A DNA stretch of 64,000 bases from Paraspadella gotoi (lineage: Eukaryota; Chaetognatha), in contig CM119267.1 of the NCBI GenBank assembly GCA_051294375.1, forward strand, positions 19,442,709 through 19,506,708, written 5' to 3'. How positions within the stretch are numbered: the stretch's first letter is position 1; each line of letters opens with the position of its first letter. Below are positions 22,301 to 35,167 of this stretch, one piece after another. The position numbers and the translations under genes are program-made. Under the pieces are notes generated by a model that was not told the origin of the DNA, searched no databases, and worked only from the letters and a program-made list of their open reading frames with translations.

Positions 22301-23491
22301 GAACGCCGTCGACGCATCTCTTGCAGCTTCAGAGGCAGAGAGAGACGGACAACTCTTCAGTCGTCGCGTGTCGATGGATTTGTCGAAGGAGACTGCGGGC
22401 GGGCTGATCGAAGCCTCGGCCAAGCTTGATCAAGCCTGTGTGTGAGGATGTGACGGGGGGAGCAAGGATGTAAAGATTTTGGAAACGTTTTGCGTTATTT
22501 TCAAATAAATTAATAAAGGTTTAAACTAGTATGCCATGAAAAAATCAATCTAAAATTCAATTAAAATAAAAATGCTTTGCTTTTTTGTTTTTCTGTTTTG
22601 CTTTGTTTTTTTTCTTTTATCCAAAATTATATATAAAATCCTTTTTACGAAAATTTTTTTTTTTTTTGATTCAATCTTTTTCGTAAATCGATAATATACA
22701 ACAAAAATATGTATAATACTACGTCGAATCGTCGTCACCTAATGAATACGCGGCGAATCTAAAGTCTCCGTCCCAAACTCCCCTCTGTCCCCGACAGTCC
22801 ATTCCAGTGACACCAGTTCAAGATGATCATCGAGAGGGCGTCCTTATTTGGCGGCGTTTTTCCGAAGATGAAGTCGTCGTCGTCCGACCAGCCATAAACC
22901 TTCGCGTACGATCTCACCTTGAGGAGCTCTTCCTCATGCTGCAGTTGGAGATGGCCGGAAGTCCGAACGCCTGATAAAGAGGGCGTTTAATTTTGCTAAT
23001 ATTACTTTCGCCGACCGCCCGCGTTTGGGCGGATTTTGAAAAACCCACTTAAAAATACTTATTTCTTTTTAAAAAAAAATTTTTTAAAAATTAACCGCAA
23101 TTACCCTAACCTAAACGCTCTTAACCCCTAACCACCACTAACCCTAAACATCCCTAAACACCCTTAACCCTAACCCCGGTCGGCGAAAAGTAAAAGTAAC
23201 CAAAATATTTATAAGTACTAGCTCATGCTTCGAACTCTTAATGTGTATTTTCAACTAATGGACGACCGAAACACTTCGCCTTGTCAAATTCGAGGGAAAA
23301 CGTTTGAAGACCGACTTGCCGTCTTTTGATCCAGCGGAGAGACATCGATAGCTTCGAACCGCGGCGCCGCCATCTTTCAGAATCGAGAATCACGGAGAGA
23401 GGGTAACGTCCGGGACCTGGAATTGCGGGAGGCTTGGGGTGGAAAGGGTAGGGAAGGAGGAGAAAGAGGAAATGGAAGGATCCCGACCCAT
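19371..23491 (-). pseudogene. frameshifted copy of the membrane-protein gene (unit 2)
   Basis: All six exons of the intact gene at 9928-14028 can be followed in the same order, but each holds single-base insertions or deletions. The start region (23491) still encodes MGRFL-type sequence only after correction, and the last exon is readable in fragments (VKLGIVAAFA, YNFEIS). One example is gccaggccg against gccagggccg in the intact copy. Many of these differences are shared with unit 3. Differences are dominated by indels rather than base changes, so raw-read error in an allele or real copy is at least as likely as true decay. The intron equivalent to the N-gap of unit 1 is continuous here. Confidence 0.65.
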
Positions 23492-23986
23492 TCCTTGCTT
23501 GGCGCGGAAAATATCGGTCGGATAAAATCTTTCGGGTAAAACTGAAAGTTAAAAATAAATAACAATTAAAAGAAAAGAAAAGAATCAAAATTGATAAGTT
23601 GGGGAAATTTGAAAAGCATTTTCAAAAAAATGAATCAAATCCACAACCCAAGCTTCGTTTTGAAAATATAATCTGCGAATTTCTGAATAAATCGAAGAAG
23701 TTCAACTTTATAATTGATTTCAATTTAGCGTTCAACAAAGATACCGATTTTTTTTCTACGAACTTTCAGCTAAACAGTTGGGCTCCACTAATGAGACAAG
23801 ATTTATTGCTCTTTTGTTTGTTTGCCCTTAGTTTTTTTGTTTTTTTTCTTTTGTTGTGATTTTTTTTTACTAGGTTTTTTTTTCCAGCCGGCTTACCCGC
23901 GAATCGAATCACTTATGGCGCCCGAAAATGGGGCGGATTAAATTTTTTTTTTCACGCTATCGCGAGACGTCGCGGTTGCAACTGAT

Positions 23987-24027
<41 letters not shown>

Positions 24028-24434
24028 AGTCCGGCAGATTTTTTTTTCTTCTGGCGGACTCATGTGTGACGCAGATTTCTGCCCTGAGAAACCTTACCCC
24101 TTTCCCATCCCCTCTTGAACCCGGACTTTCTCTCGACTCAAAAAAACTCAACCTCGTCCGCCTTACTTCCTTCTTCCCTTACCTCACCCGAACCAACCTT
24201 AACTTATCCCTCCCTCTCCGTCTCTCCTTTACTTAGCTCAATTATTCATGCTCGAGTAAGTTACACGCGAGAACAGGCGCGTGCGTACACGCAGTACCAC
24301 GCACTCGAGGGAGGCGAGAGGAAAAAGAATGTTCCCCCCCCCTTCTCTATTTTTTTCTTCCATTAATTCCTTCCCTTCACCTTTGCGATTTCCGTCTGCG
24401 ACCCACCCTCGAGGGAACCCCACCATGCTGTCTC

Positions 24435-24488
<54 letters not shown>

Positions 24489-24770
24489 CTCTCTACTCGC
24501 TCTCTCTCTTCGCCCTCGTTTTCCTTTAATTACCCAGAAAAATATAAATTCATTCTTGGTCTCTCTTCCTTTTTCTATCTTTCTATCTCCGCTAACTTAC
24601 ATACCCGTTACTCAAAAACATAAATTAATTCTCAGCGTGTTACTCTTCTTTCTCTGCTTCTCTCTCACTCTATCTCTCTCACACTCTCAGCAGAATCATC
24701 GATCAGTTCCCGAACCCGCCCCCTGCATGTATCATCCCACTACCCGGCTTTCTCAGCGAGATTTCTTCTT

Positions 24771-24773
<3 letters not shown>

Positions 24774-24830
<57 letters not shown>

Positions 24831-24842
24831 TTCTCTCTCTTT
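24774..24842. repeat. (CT)n microsatellite
   Basis: Long CT run absent from unit 1 and present in unit 3 at 34758-34825. Confidence 0.9.
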
Positions 24843-24905
24843 TCCCCAAAATTCTCCCCTTTATCTCTATTCTCTTATTTTTAACTTTTTTATTCCATTA
24901 TTTTC

Positions 24906-24930
24906 NNNNNNNNNNNNNNNNNNNNNNNNN
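24906..24930. other. assembly gap (25 N)
   Basis: The flanks read ttattttc and ccgccattgct. In unit 3 the same flanks are joined directly (attattttcccgccattgct at about 34880), so little or no sequence is missing. Confidence 0.9.
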
Positions 24931-25579
24931 CCGCCATTGCTATACGAATCACTCCCTCCCTTTTCTGCCAAAATCTCGCGCCATTTCTTTCCCGCGTAAA
25001 TTGATTTCAATTTTTTCCTTCTCGTATCGCGAATGACAGACGCCAGTCTTTTTCTCTTGGAGGTCAGTGTTATTTCGTTTTTTCTCTTTATATCTTTATT
25101 ATTATTATTAGAAAAGGACTTGCGTTTTGCACAGTTGGCTTGGTTTTTTTTTCTCTCTCTCTCTACCTCAAGAGGAAGTGAAATGCGCGTTGGACTGGCG
25201 AGATTACGGATGTTCGAAGGACGAAAACGTTGGATTGTTCGAAAAAGTCGTTTGCGAAAATTCGAGAGGATTGCAAAAGTTGTTCTTATTTTGCAGGGCG
25301 GGATAAGCTATTAAGTACTGGTAAAAAAAATCTAACTATTGTATGGTATGAAGTGGCAAAGGAATGACAAATTTTTAAAAATAGGAGACGGAAGGACAAA
25401 GATTCATTTTCAGTGGCATTCGATTCCAAATCGACTCGTCATGTTTCTACTCAAAAAGAAACATTTCTGACGATGCGAAGAAACCACACCGCCATTTGAA
25501 GGTTTGCGCACAAGTTCGTGCAAATCATGATGCTTGCTTATAGAATTTCACGCATTTCCGCAGACCAAAATTGAAAAGA

Positions 25580-25734
25580 CGGGGTACGGTGGACTAAAGT
25601 CATTTCGCCTCCCAACCCAAAGGTTCCCGGAGTTCTAGCCCGCGTTGGTCACCTAGCAGTTATGAGGGACGGGCGCTTAACCCGCTGTTAAAACGGTGTT
25701 ACAGCCTGATCCGAATCTCAGGGACTGCCTTATG
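25580..25734 (+). mobile_element. tRNA-derived SINE-like head (unit 3 copy)
   Basis: Sequence as in unit 2, at the same position within the unit. Confidence 0.45.
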
Positions 25735-27258
25735 CTTATATCGCAACGGCTTCAGTAATAACATTTAACAATTATGACCGTCTCTTACAGGGGTGAACAG
25801 AGAAAAGGGAATCCCAGTCGGGGGGAAAACAGAGGTGCCCAGAGGTTTTTTAATTGTGGCGCGAAGGTTCGACTCCTTTTAGCGCGAAAGAAACTTCGCG
25901 AAAATTCCAGAAGAGACTCGAATAAAAGCAGCAAAAAAATTATGCGTAAAGGAAGGGAGAGGGCAGGGCTTAATCTTACTTTCACCGACAAGAGTAAGGG
26001 GGTTTAAAAGGTAAGGACTGGTTTAAGAAGGTGGTTTAAAATTAAAGCGAGTTTGGATGGTTAAGATTAAGATATTGAAGTATTAATTTTTTACTTTTTT
26101 AAGATCAAATATTTTTATAAATTATTCATAAAAATGAGTAATTAGTTAACCTAGAGCCACGAAGAAAGAGAGAGAGCAGAGCCATCTGATCGCTTCCTAC
26201 AGTCATCAGCAAATGGCATCCGGGTAAGCGGTGCATCTGACGAAAAGTCTCACTGTCTCATTTTCGCCGCAGGCCGCCGGCCGCCGAAGCATTTTAAAAT
26301 ATTCCTCGAATATTATTATCCTTTTGCTCTCTTTCAGAATCGACTTTTTTAAGTCGCGCCAGATTTCTCATTCCGAATCGCCTCATCTACCTTACCTTCT
26401 TCCCGCCCACTTCACCCCACCCTTCTCTCACCGCTACCCTAATTCACCCACTGGGCACCGATCGCTACCTTTCCGAGTTTGAGCGGCGTGGTGCGGCTGC
26501 GGCTGCGCGGCGGACGGCAGTCTCGAAAATCCTTTCCACTCAGAGTCAATCTTCTCTCTTTTCGGCGAGAGTAGGAGTCACTGAGAACATTTTTGACAAA
26601 TTAAAGACTCTCTCAGACTTTCTTGATTTCGCGTGCGGTGCGGGTGAGGTTTAGGGGGTAGTGTTAGGGCCAGGTTAAGTTTGGGCAGCGGCCCGCTTCA
26701 GGCGACGGACGTTGTCGAAACAATTTTAAAAATCATATTTTTATAATTAGCCATTTAAAATTTTTTCATATTTTAGGTTTTATTTACGCCAGATCATTCT
26801 AAGCTCGTAAAAAATATCTGCCGTCGAAATAAACCAAGGTTCGGACATAACCCGGTCGTGTGCCGCCATCACCGTCGGAAATTATTCCTACGTCTCAACG
26901 ACTTTAAGAGACAGGCGCGCGCAAGGGAGAGGGGGCCAGGCCAATCTTTAATTTACTTCCGAATTTTCGTTCTCATTACGGCCGAAACCCGATTTCAATT
27001 CACAAAAATACGACTTAATTGCAATGCGCCCTAGAACCTCGCCATAAAACTTTTCTATTCCGTGGTTTCGGATTATCCGTCCAATTCAACTTCGATAATA
27101 ATCGTGAGGTCTCTGACTCTCATGCATACATTGAAAGATCTGCATAATTTTTTTGAAATGTTTGATTTATTTGATTTACGTATGACATCATCCAGACTAA
27201 TCGGGAATAGGCAACTTTAAAACCCTAATTTAATTTGTAGGATTCTCGTCATCGCGAC

Positions 27259-28167
27259 TTAAGGGACCTAGTGATAAAATGATATCATAAAGCTTAAAGG
27301 TTCTTATCATCAAAGGAATTTGAAATGGTGATAGTCATAATTTTTCTTTGCACGGCGAAAGTAGCCCAAAAAAATTCTTATCTTTTATATGGTAGCAGAA
27401 ACAAAAATTTACATAATTATGAAAAAAAAATTTAGTTGACCCTACTTAAACTATTTATATAATCTATTTATTTTATTTTTACATTAGAAAATATTTTTTA
27501 CTTTAAATTCTAATTTTTTATTTTTTACTGTACAAAGCTACAATTTTAGCGTTAAGCCTCAATGAAACAAAGGCTTTACAAGACTAATATTTTATATTTA
27601 TTTAAAGCAGACAAATCAAACCTAAAATTCTAATTCTTACAGAAACAAAACTGCTAATAATTATTAAATTAATATTCATATCATCCCTTAAATGTATTAT
27701 TAAACTATATTGATTTCCTAATTTAATAACAAATTAAAAATTTAATAAAATACATCCATCTTTTTCTTTTTATATTATATATTCTATTCAAAGAGTTTTA
27801 TTTTATCCATATTAACAGAATCATTTGGAAAAAAAGTAAATTAAAATCAGTCGATACCTTAAATTTTGAATTTCATTCCTATTTTTTTTTCTTATAAAAT
27901 TTTGGCATAAAAGCTGAAAATTTTTTAAAATTATATTACCCTTATTTTTAAAAAAAAAAAAATTTAAACTTGAAAAAGATTTTCTTCTTACCCATTTTTT
28001 TAAAGAAAATTAAGCTCGCTGATTTATACTCTTTTTCGAATTCGTTTAACTACTTTCCCAAATGATTTATTAGAAAAAAAAATTATATGTCAAAAACCAG
28101 CTTAAGTTAAAGGGATTCAAACGTTGTTTTTCAGCTTTTTACCCCCCCTGTTCACTTGGTCCCTTAA
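27259..28167. mobile_element. non-autonomous DNA transposon candidate (unit 3 copy)
   Basis: Same inverted ends and TTAA borders as at 17427-18333. The exact identity with unit 2 stops inside this element at about 28030. Confidence 0.6.
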
Positions 28168-28214
28168 TACTCAATCTCAATATCAATAAAAAAATCAATA
28201 AATAATAAATAATA

Positions 28215-28262
<48 letters not shown>

Positions 28263-28794
28263 AAATAATCAATAAATCTCAATACCTAAAAATAATAATA
28301 GTAATAATGATAAAATAATAATAGCTATCATTAACGCATAAGAATAATAATAAATAAGAATAAGGCGTAATTCAAATAATTTAATCTGATATTGCCTTTC
28401 TATTTATTGTCAGTTAAAAAAAAAAATTGACAAGTTTCTGTCTATGACTTTTAAAAAAAAAAAAGGAGAGGCAATGGCCTAGTATAAAATGTTTAAGTAC
28501 CATAATGATTAGCATTTACTTTTTTTTTCATTTGCCAAGTTTCTGTCTATGACTAAAAAAAAAAAAAATGGCAAAATGGCCTATGTAATGATAATAATTC
28601 CTTCATGATTTATAACATGAATATATTAATACTTTTTCCAATTTGCATGTCCGCAATGATCCTTAATTGTTTGAATTTTATTTATGCCATTAGTGCAATT
28701 TTTTCTTGCTCAATACTCATCGTTTCAATTTTAATCTTCTTATTGTCTTAATTGTCAAATTGTCTCTTTTATTTCAGAAAAAAAAAAAATAAAT
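28168..28794. repeat. AT-rich DNA with (AAT)n array (unit 3)
   Basis: Counterpart of 18334-18944; (AAT)n at about 28195-28260. No gene. Confidence 0.6.
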
Positions 28795-29040
28795 TTATGA
28801 AATTGATATCAACCAATATTAAAATTATTTTAATGGAATAGCTATTCTGCCCCCGACTTGGGCTAGCTTAGTTTGTATTAAGGCCTTCCATCACTGACAA
28901 GAAAAATGACATAGCCAGGTCCCTATTGAGCTTTCAATAAAGTTTATTTACTCCCAGAGTACTTGCTTCCAGATCAAGTGGTATTAATATTCAAAAAATG
29001 ATTCAAACTGTACCAACTTTTTATAATATTTCTGTTAGCC
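28795..29040. repeat. dispersed repeat family R (unit 3 copy)
   Basis: Counterpart of 18945-19180 with further small indels. Confidence 0.65.
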
Positions 29041-29227
29041 AATCAGAATTATTGTTCAGATATAAAAAAACGAACGAATCAAACGATAAAAAATGTTTTA
29101 ATTTAAAATGAGAAATAAAAAATTATGATTATGCAGCGGTAATATTAGGTATAAAAAATCCATTCATTAGGAAACAATTGAAAGAGAATAATATTTATAG
29201 ATAAAATTGAATCAATATAAATATCAA

Positions 29228-32200
29228 AGATTTCTTTCACTCATTCCGTTCGGATCTTATCCGAGATTTCAAAGTTGTAATAAGAACCAATTTCTCCCTC
29301 AGAAATTGCTCGACAGCGCCTGGACGCGGCTAGCCGGCTGGCGTATTCCTGAGGGCGATTTGCTGCGCTGATTTTGGAGGTTTTGCCAGGCCGTGGGCAA
29401 GACGACCACGTATGAGGTTGAGATGGCCTGGGCGAGTCGATATGACAGCATCGTCGCTACGACCAGAATTTAGGGTGTCGAGAATGTGTACATGTAGCCT
29501 GGCCAAAGCGGCCACTATGCCCACTTACGAGCACCTTGGCGCGTTCATACCCAATGGAAAAGATTCACGGACAATGTCATGTAACAAGAACAAAGGGGCA
29601 AGTTCGTTAATACTGATAAGTCAAAAGAGTTACATTATAAGCAAATGGACCTATGAAACCGTCACCTTTTGCTCAAAACATCATTGTGCACTGTAATGAA
29701 CCCAAGAAATTTTATTCTTCGATTTTCTGTAATTTACCTCTTGTACAGCTTGCGCGGAATGTAAGCAGTCCCTCCTGCAGTGCCACAAAAGCACCACCGG
29801 TTCAAATAGTCCCTTTGTTGACGTAGACTCTCGTGAATCCCTGGTCAAGGAAGCCCGGACCTCTTCAGCCACTTGTCCCTTTGCTCTTTGGACATTGTGC
29901 GAATCGATCCAAATGGATCTGCGTCGCGACTTCAAAAAATGATCAACTTCAAGCAGATGTTACTTGTCGTGCACCGGCCCTCGCAGAGCGCGTAGAGGAA
30001 GCCATAACGCCTCCCACCAATCCGCACCCAACTCAAGGCCTCCTTGTAGCTGCCAGCATGGGTCCGCGGAAATGTGCCAGACAAGAAACGCATCATAGAT
30101 GATCAGCGTTTCCATAAGCAGATAACCGGATGATTAGGCACGTAAAATATCCACCCAACAACTGGCCTGCTAACGGTATAATCACTAAGCGACAAAATTC
30201 CACTGGAGCAAATAACTCTCTCTCTACGCCACAATTCTTCCGTACATGTTCCAGGCAAAAATTGCGCAAAACGGAAGCATTACTTAATAATGCCGGCGAG
30301 AAGAGAAAGAGACGAATAAGCAATAACCAGCGCGGGAGGCGTAGCTCTGTTCTTCATAAAGCTTTCTCTAATACGAATTTCCAAAACGGGACCCGTTTTA
30401 AAGAGCAAACCAAACGGATCTCATGCCGCAAAAGACTCGGTTCAGTCCGTTCAGCGTCCTTGAGGCTGGAGGGCCACGAGTTTGTTGTCGATCTCGTTAA
30501 GGTGCCAACAATAGGGTGTAGGGTTAAAATGCCTCGATGCATATTTCAGTTAGACTTTAGGTACAGGAAATTATAAATAGGTTTGATCAACCCAAAGAAT
30601 GAGGAGTGTTAGGTAGATATCTATTTCGGTATGCAATCCGTTCCAGTAGGTTGTAGGTCCTTCACCTCGACCTAAGAAGGCTCTGGTGAAATTTTGCGCC
30701 TTTATGACGACAATTGGTGTTTTGAGTGTATCGATCTAAGATGGCCATGATGATGGTGGCATGGAAGCGAACACCACGGCAGCAAAGACAAAGCGACAGA
30801 GTTATTTTGCGCAAAACCGGCGAACCAGCTGGTCGCCTAAGGCCGGAAGAGAAAAGAACCAAAACCGGAGTCGAGTCGTCAAGAGCCACGAATACGAGGC
30901 TGCGACATATCGTCCTCCGTCCAGCGCGTATCCTGCATTACCCGGAGTTGTCGGATTGAAGCAGCCCAGAACAAGGTTGGATAAATCAGCTTTAGACGGC
31001 GTAATCGGGGCCGTTTGAGGGCACTCGGGGCACGGAGAGTAGTATTCTTGGCCGCCGCTCGATGGGCGTGGGATCGGCGCGTCTGGTGGCAGCGCTGGCT
31101 GCGGCGCCCGTCTTCTTCCTGCTTTCTTTCCAAGGCGCGCTGTCGGGTTCGTTTTGGAGTTTCGAAGTTCGAGCCGGCGTGGGAATCATGGTTGCTGGCG
31201 GAGCGCGTAACCCGAAGCGGCTCGGTTTGAGGACAGAGTTTCGAATGAGGATCACCGGGCAGGAAAGAACGAGGGTCAGGAAGAAGATGAACCACTGGTT
31301 AGGAAGAAATTGTAAAATTGAAACAATTTGTAAAACTTTAATAATTTGCATTTGCCTTTTCTTCTGTTCTCATCCTCGGATATTTTTACAGCAATTTTTC
31401 ACAGAGAACGCCGTGCATGCGTTACACCGTTCTTTAAAAATTTCTGTTAACATTTGCTTCATAAAACGATTTCCACCTACCGATTCTGGCCGAATTCTAA
31501 CCTTTGATTTCCCAAGACCGCGTTGCTTTTAAAAACGTCCCAAGCCTCGGAGACTTCCGGCGGTTGGCTCTCAAGTCTTTGCAGCGGTTGGCGACCGTCT
31601 ACGCAGATGCTCCGAACTTCGCTAGGTCGACCGCGCGGACGTTGTCCACGTCGCGTCTGCGTTGTAGGGCGAGGAAAAGTTGTCGGCGGCCGTGAGCGCG
31701 GAAAACAGAGTTTGCTGTCGTTCTGCGGGAGAATAAAACTTGTAGAGGTGGAGCGTTCTTAATTTTTGGAGCATTATTTTTTTTAATTCTAAAATTTTTG
31801 CTTACTTTTAAAGAATTTTGATTTTTATCTTCATTTTTTTAAAATTAAAAAAAAATGTTTTCTTTAAAATTTGTAAATGTTCCATTAATTTTTTTATCAG
31901 ATCATTAAAACTGACCATAATATTATACAATATCATTAAAATTTGCTGCTTTTTCTATATTCAGTAGAATTATATTTACTTGTTTTTGTTTAAGCGTCGT
32001 TTTAACTGGTATCAAAATCTAATCAGAATACCTAGAAAACACAGTGTCCTATATTCTTTCTTAGTCTGACTTTCAATTGTCTCAAATTGGCCCAAAATCC
32101 TATCATCCCCTTCTAACCTTCAGCCCCTTCGTCACGGACATCGCCAGTCTTATTTGTTACTCCATCCTCCTGTCCTGCAGGACTTCTGATCGGCGAGGCC

Positions 32201-33430
32201 GTCGACGCCCACTTGACGCGTCGACGCAATCTCTTGCAGCCTTCAGAGGCAGAGAGAGACGGACAACTCTTCAGTCGTCGCGTCGTCGATGGATTTTGTT
32301 CGAAGGAGACTGCGCGGCGGGCTGATCGAAGCCTCGGCAAGCTTGATCAAGCCTGTGTGTGAGGATGTGACGGGGGGAGCAAGGATGTAAAGATTTTGGA
32401 AACGTTTTTGCGTTATTTTCAAATAAATTAATAAAGGTTTAAACTAGTATGCCATGAAAAAAATTCAATCTAAATTCACATTAAAATAAAAAATGCTTTG
32501 CTTTTTTGTTTTTCTGTTTTGCTTTTGTTTTTTTTCTTTTTCCAAAATTATATATAAAATCCTTTTTACGAAAATTTTTTTTTTTTTTTGATTCAATCTT
32601 TTTCGTTAAATCGATAATATTACAAACAAAAATAATGTATAATACTACGTGAAATCGTCGTCACCTATGAATACGCGGCGAATCTAAAGTCTCCGTCCCA
32701 AACTCCCCCTCTGTCCCCGGACAGTCCATTCCAGTGACACCAGTTCAAGATGAATCATCGAGAGGGCGTCCTTATTTGGCGGCGTTTTTCCGAAGATTGA
32801 AGTCCGTCGTCGTCCGACCAGCCATAAACCTTCGCGTACGATCTCAACCTTGAGGAGCTCTTCCTCATGCTGCAGTTTGGAAGATGGCCGGAAGTTCCGA
32901 ACGCCTGATAAAGACGGGCGTTTAATTTTGCTAAGTATTACTTCGCCGACCCCCGCGTTTGGGCGGATTTTGAAAAACCACTTAAAAATACTTATTTCTT
33001 TTTTAAAAAAAAATTTTTAAAAAAATTAACCCAATTACCCTAACCTAACGCTCTTAACCCCTAACCACCACTAACCCTAAACATCCCTAAACACCCTTAA
33101 CCCTAACCCCGGTCGGCGAAAAGTTAAAAGTAACCCAAAATATTTATATAGTACTAGCTCATGCTTCTAACTTCTTAATGTGTATTTTCAACTAATGGAC
33201 GACCGAAACACTTCGCCTTGTCAAATTCGAGGGGAAAACGTTTTGAAGACCGCACTTGCCGTCTTTTGAATCCAGCGGAGAGACATCGATTAGCTTCGAA
33301 CCGCGGCGCCGCCCATCTTTCAGAATCGAAATCACGGAGAGAGGGTAACGTCCGGGACCTGGAATTGCGGGAGGCTTGGGTGGAAGGGTAGGGAGGAGGA
33401 GAAAGAGGAAATGAAGGATCCCCGACCCAT
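29228..33430 (-). pseudogene. heavily frameshifted copy of the membrane-protein gene (unit 3)
   Basis: Same six-exon order as the intact gene, but with the most indels of the three copies. It shares most of the unit 2 changes and adds private one-base ones. For example, gcggctagccggctggcgtattcctg here stands against gcggtagccggctggcgattcctg in unit 2. No exon except short pieces stays in frame. The excess of single inserted bases and the lack of codon-position bias in what I compared fit sequencing error better than evolution. I keep the pseudogene label only as a description of the sequence as given. Confidence 0.6.
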
Positions 33431-33931
33431 TCCTTGCTTGGCGCGGAAAATATCGTCGGATAAAATCTTTCGGGTAAAACTGAAAGTTAAAAATTAAATA
33501 ACGATTAAAGAAACGAAAAGAATCAAAATTGATAAAGTTGGGGAAATTTGAAAAGCATTCAAAAAAATGAATCAAACCACAACCCAAGTTTCGTTTTTGA
33601 AAATATAATCTGCGAATTTCTGAATAAATCGAAGGAAGTCAACTATATTATATAATTGATTTCCAATTTAGCGTTCAACAAAGATACCGGATTTTTTTTT
33701 CTCGAAACTTTCAGCTAAACCAGTTGGGCTCTCACAATGAGCAAGATTTATTGCTCTTTTGTTTGTTTGCCCTTAGTTTTTTGTTTTTTTTCTTTTTGTT
33801 GTGATTTTTTTCTTTACTAGGTTTTTTTTTCCAGCCGGCTTACCCGCGAATCGAATCACTTATGGCGCCCGAAAATGGGGCGGATTAAATTTTTTTTTTC
33901 ACGCTTCGCGAGACGTCGCGGTTGCAACTGA

Positions 33932-33971
<40 letters not shown>

Positions 33972-34425
33972 TGCTCTCTTTTTCAGTCGCGGCCAGATTT
34001 TTTTTTCTTCGTGCGCGGACTCATGTGTGACGCAGATTTCTGCCCTGAGAAACCTTACCCCTTTCCCATCCCCTCTTGAACCCAGGACTTTCTCTCGACT
34101 CAAAAAAACTCAACCTCGTCCGCCTCTTCCTTCTTCCCTTACCTCACCCGAACCAACCTTAACTTATCCCTCCCTCTCCGTCTTCTCCTTTACTTAGTCT
34201 CTCCAATTATTCATGCTCGAGTAAGCTTACACGCGAAGAACAGGCGCGTGGCGTTACACGCATACCACGCACTCGAGGAGGCGAGAGGAAAAAGAATGTC
34301 CCCCCCCCCTTCCTTCTATTTTTTTTCTTCCATTAATTCCTTCCCTTCACCTTTGCGATTTTACCGTCTGCGACCCACCCTGCGAGGGAACCCCACCATG
34401 CGTCTCCTCTCTCTCTCTTCCTCTC

Positions 34426-34460
<35 letters not shown>

Positions 34461-34758
34461 CTCTCTTACTCTCTCTCTCTCTCTCGCCCTCGTTTATTAC
34501 TTTAATTACCCAGAAAAATATAAATTCATTCTTTGGTCTCTCTTCCTTTTTCTATCTTTTCTATCTCCGCTAACTTACATACCCGTTACTCAAAAACATA
34601 AATTAATTTCTCAGCGTGTTACTCTTTCTCTCTCTGCCTTCTCTCTCACTCTATCTCTCTCACACTCTTCAGCAGAATCATCGATCAGTCCCGAACCCGC
34701 CCCCTGCATGTATCATCCCACTACCCGGCTTTCTCAGCGCAGATTTCTTCTTTATTTC

Positions 34759-34813
<55 letters not shown>

Positions 34814-35109
34814 TTCTCTCTCTTTTCCCCAAAATTCTCCCCTTTATCTCTATTCTCTTATTTTTAACTTTTTTATTCCATTATTTTCCCGCCATTGCTA
34901 TACCGAATCACTCCCTCCCTTTCTCTGCCAAAAATCTTCGCGCCCATTTCTTCCACGCGTAAAATTGATTTCAATTTATCCTTCTCGTTATCGCGAATGA
35001 CAGGACGCCAGTCTTTTTTCTACTTTGAGGTCAGTGTAATTTTCGTTTTTCTCTTTATATCTTTATTATTATTATATTAATTATATTAATTATTATTATA
35101 TTATTATAG
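33431..35109. other. 5' flank of the unit 3 copy, CT tracts, (ATT)n end
   Basis: Counterpart of 23492-25110 without the N-gap. CT runs at 33934-33980, 34403-34492 and 34758-34825; (ATT)n at 35075-35108. Confidence 0.6.
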
Positions 35110-35134
35110 NNNNNNNNNNNNNNNNNNNNNNNNN
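35110..35134. other. assembly gap (25 N) in an (ATT)n array
   Basis: Flanked on both sides by ATT triplet repeats (to 35180 on the right), a typical place for an assembly to break. Confidence 0.9.

Positions 35135-35167
<33 letters not shown>

Larger units (their letters stand above)
15279..25110. repeat. tandem unit 2 (9832 bp)
   Basis: The second head-to-tail copy. Its first part, 15279-18198, appears base-for-base identical to 25111-28030 at an exact offset of 9832. It then carries a 0.9 kb inverted-terminus element, AT-rich DNA, a frameshifted copy of the membrane-protein gene and a longer CT-rich tail ending in (ATT)n. Confidence 0.85.
23492..25110. other. 5' flank of the unit 2 copy; CT tracts and a 25-N gap
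   Basis: As in unit 1, then extended by ttctcagcgagatttcttc, a long CT run (24774-24842) and T/C-rich DNA ending in (ATT)n at 25100-25110. The 25-N gap is at 24906-24930. No gene. Confidence 0.6.
25111..35109. repeat. tandem unit 3 (about 10.0 kb), ending at a gap
   Basis: The third head-to-tail copy. Up to 28030 it matches unit 2 exactly. Beyond that point it differs by frequent one-base indels. It ends in (ATT)n at a 25-N gap, and unrelated sequence follows. Confidence 0.85.
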
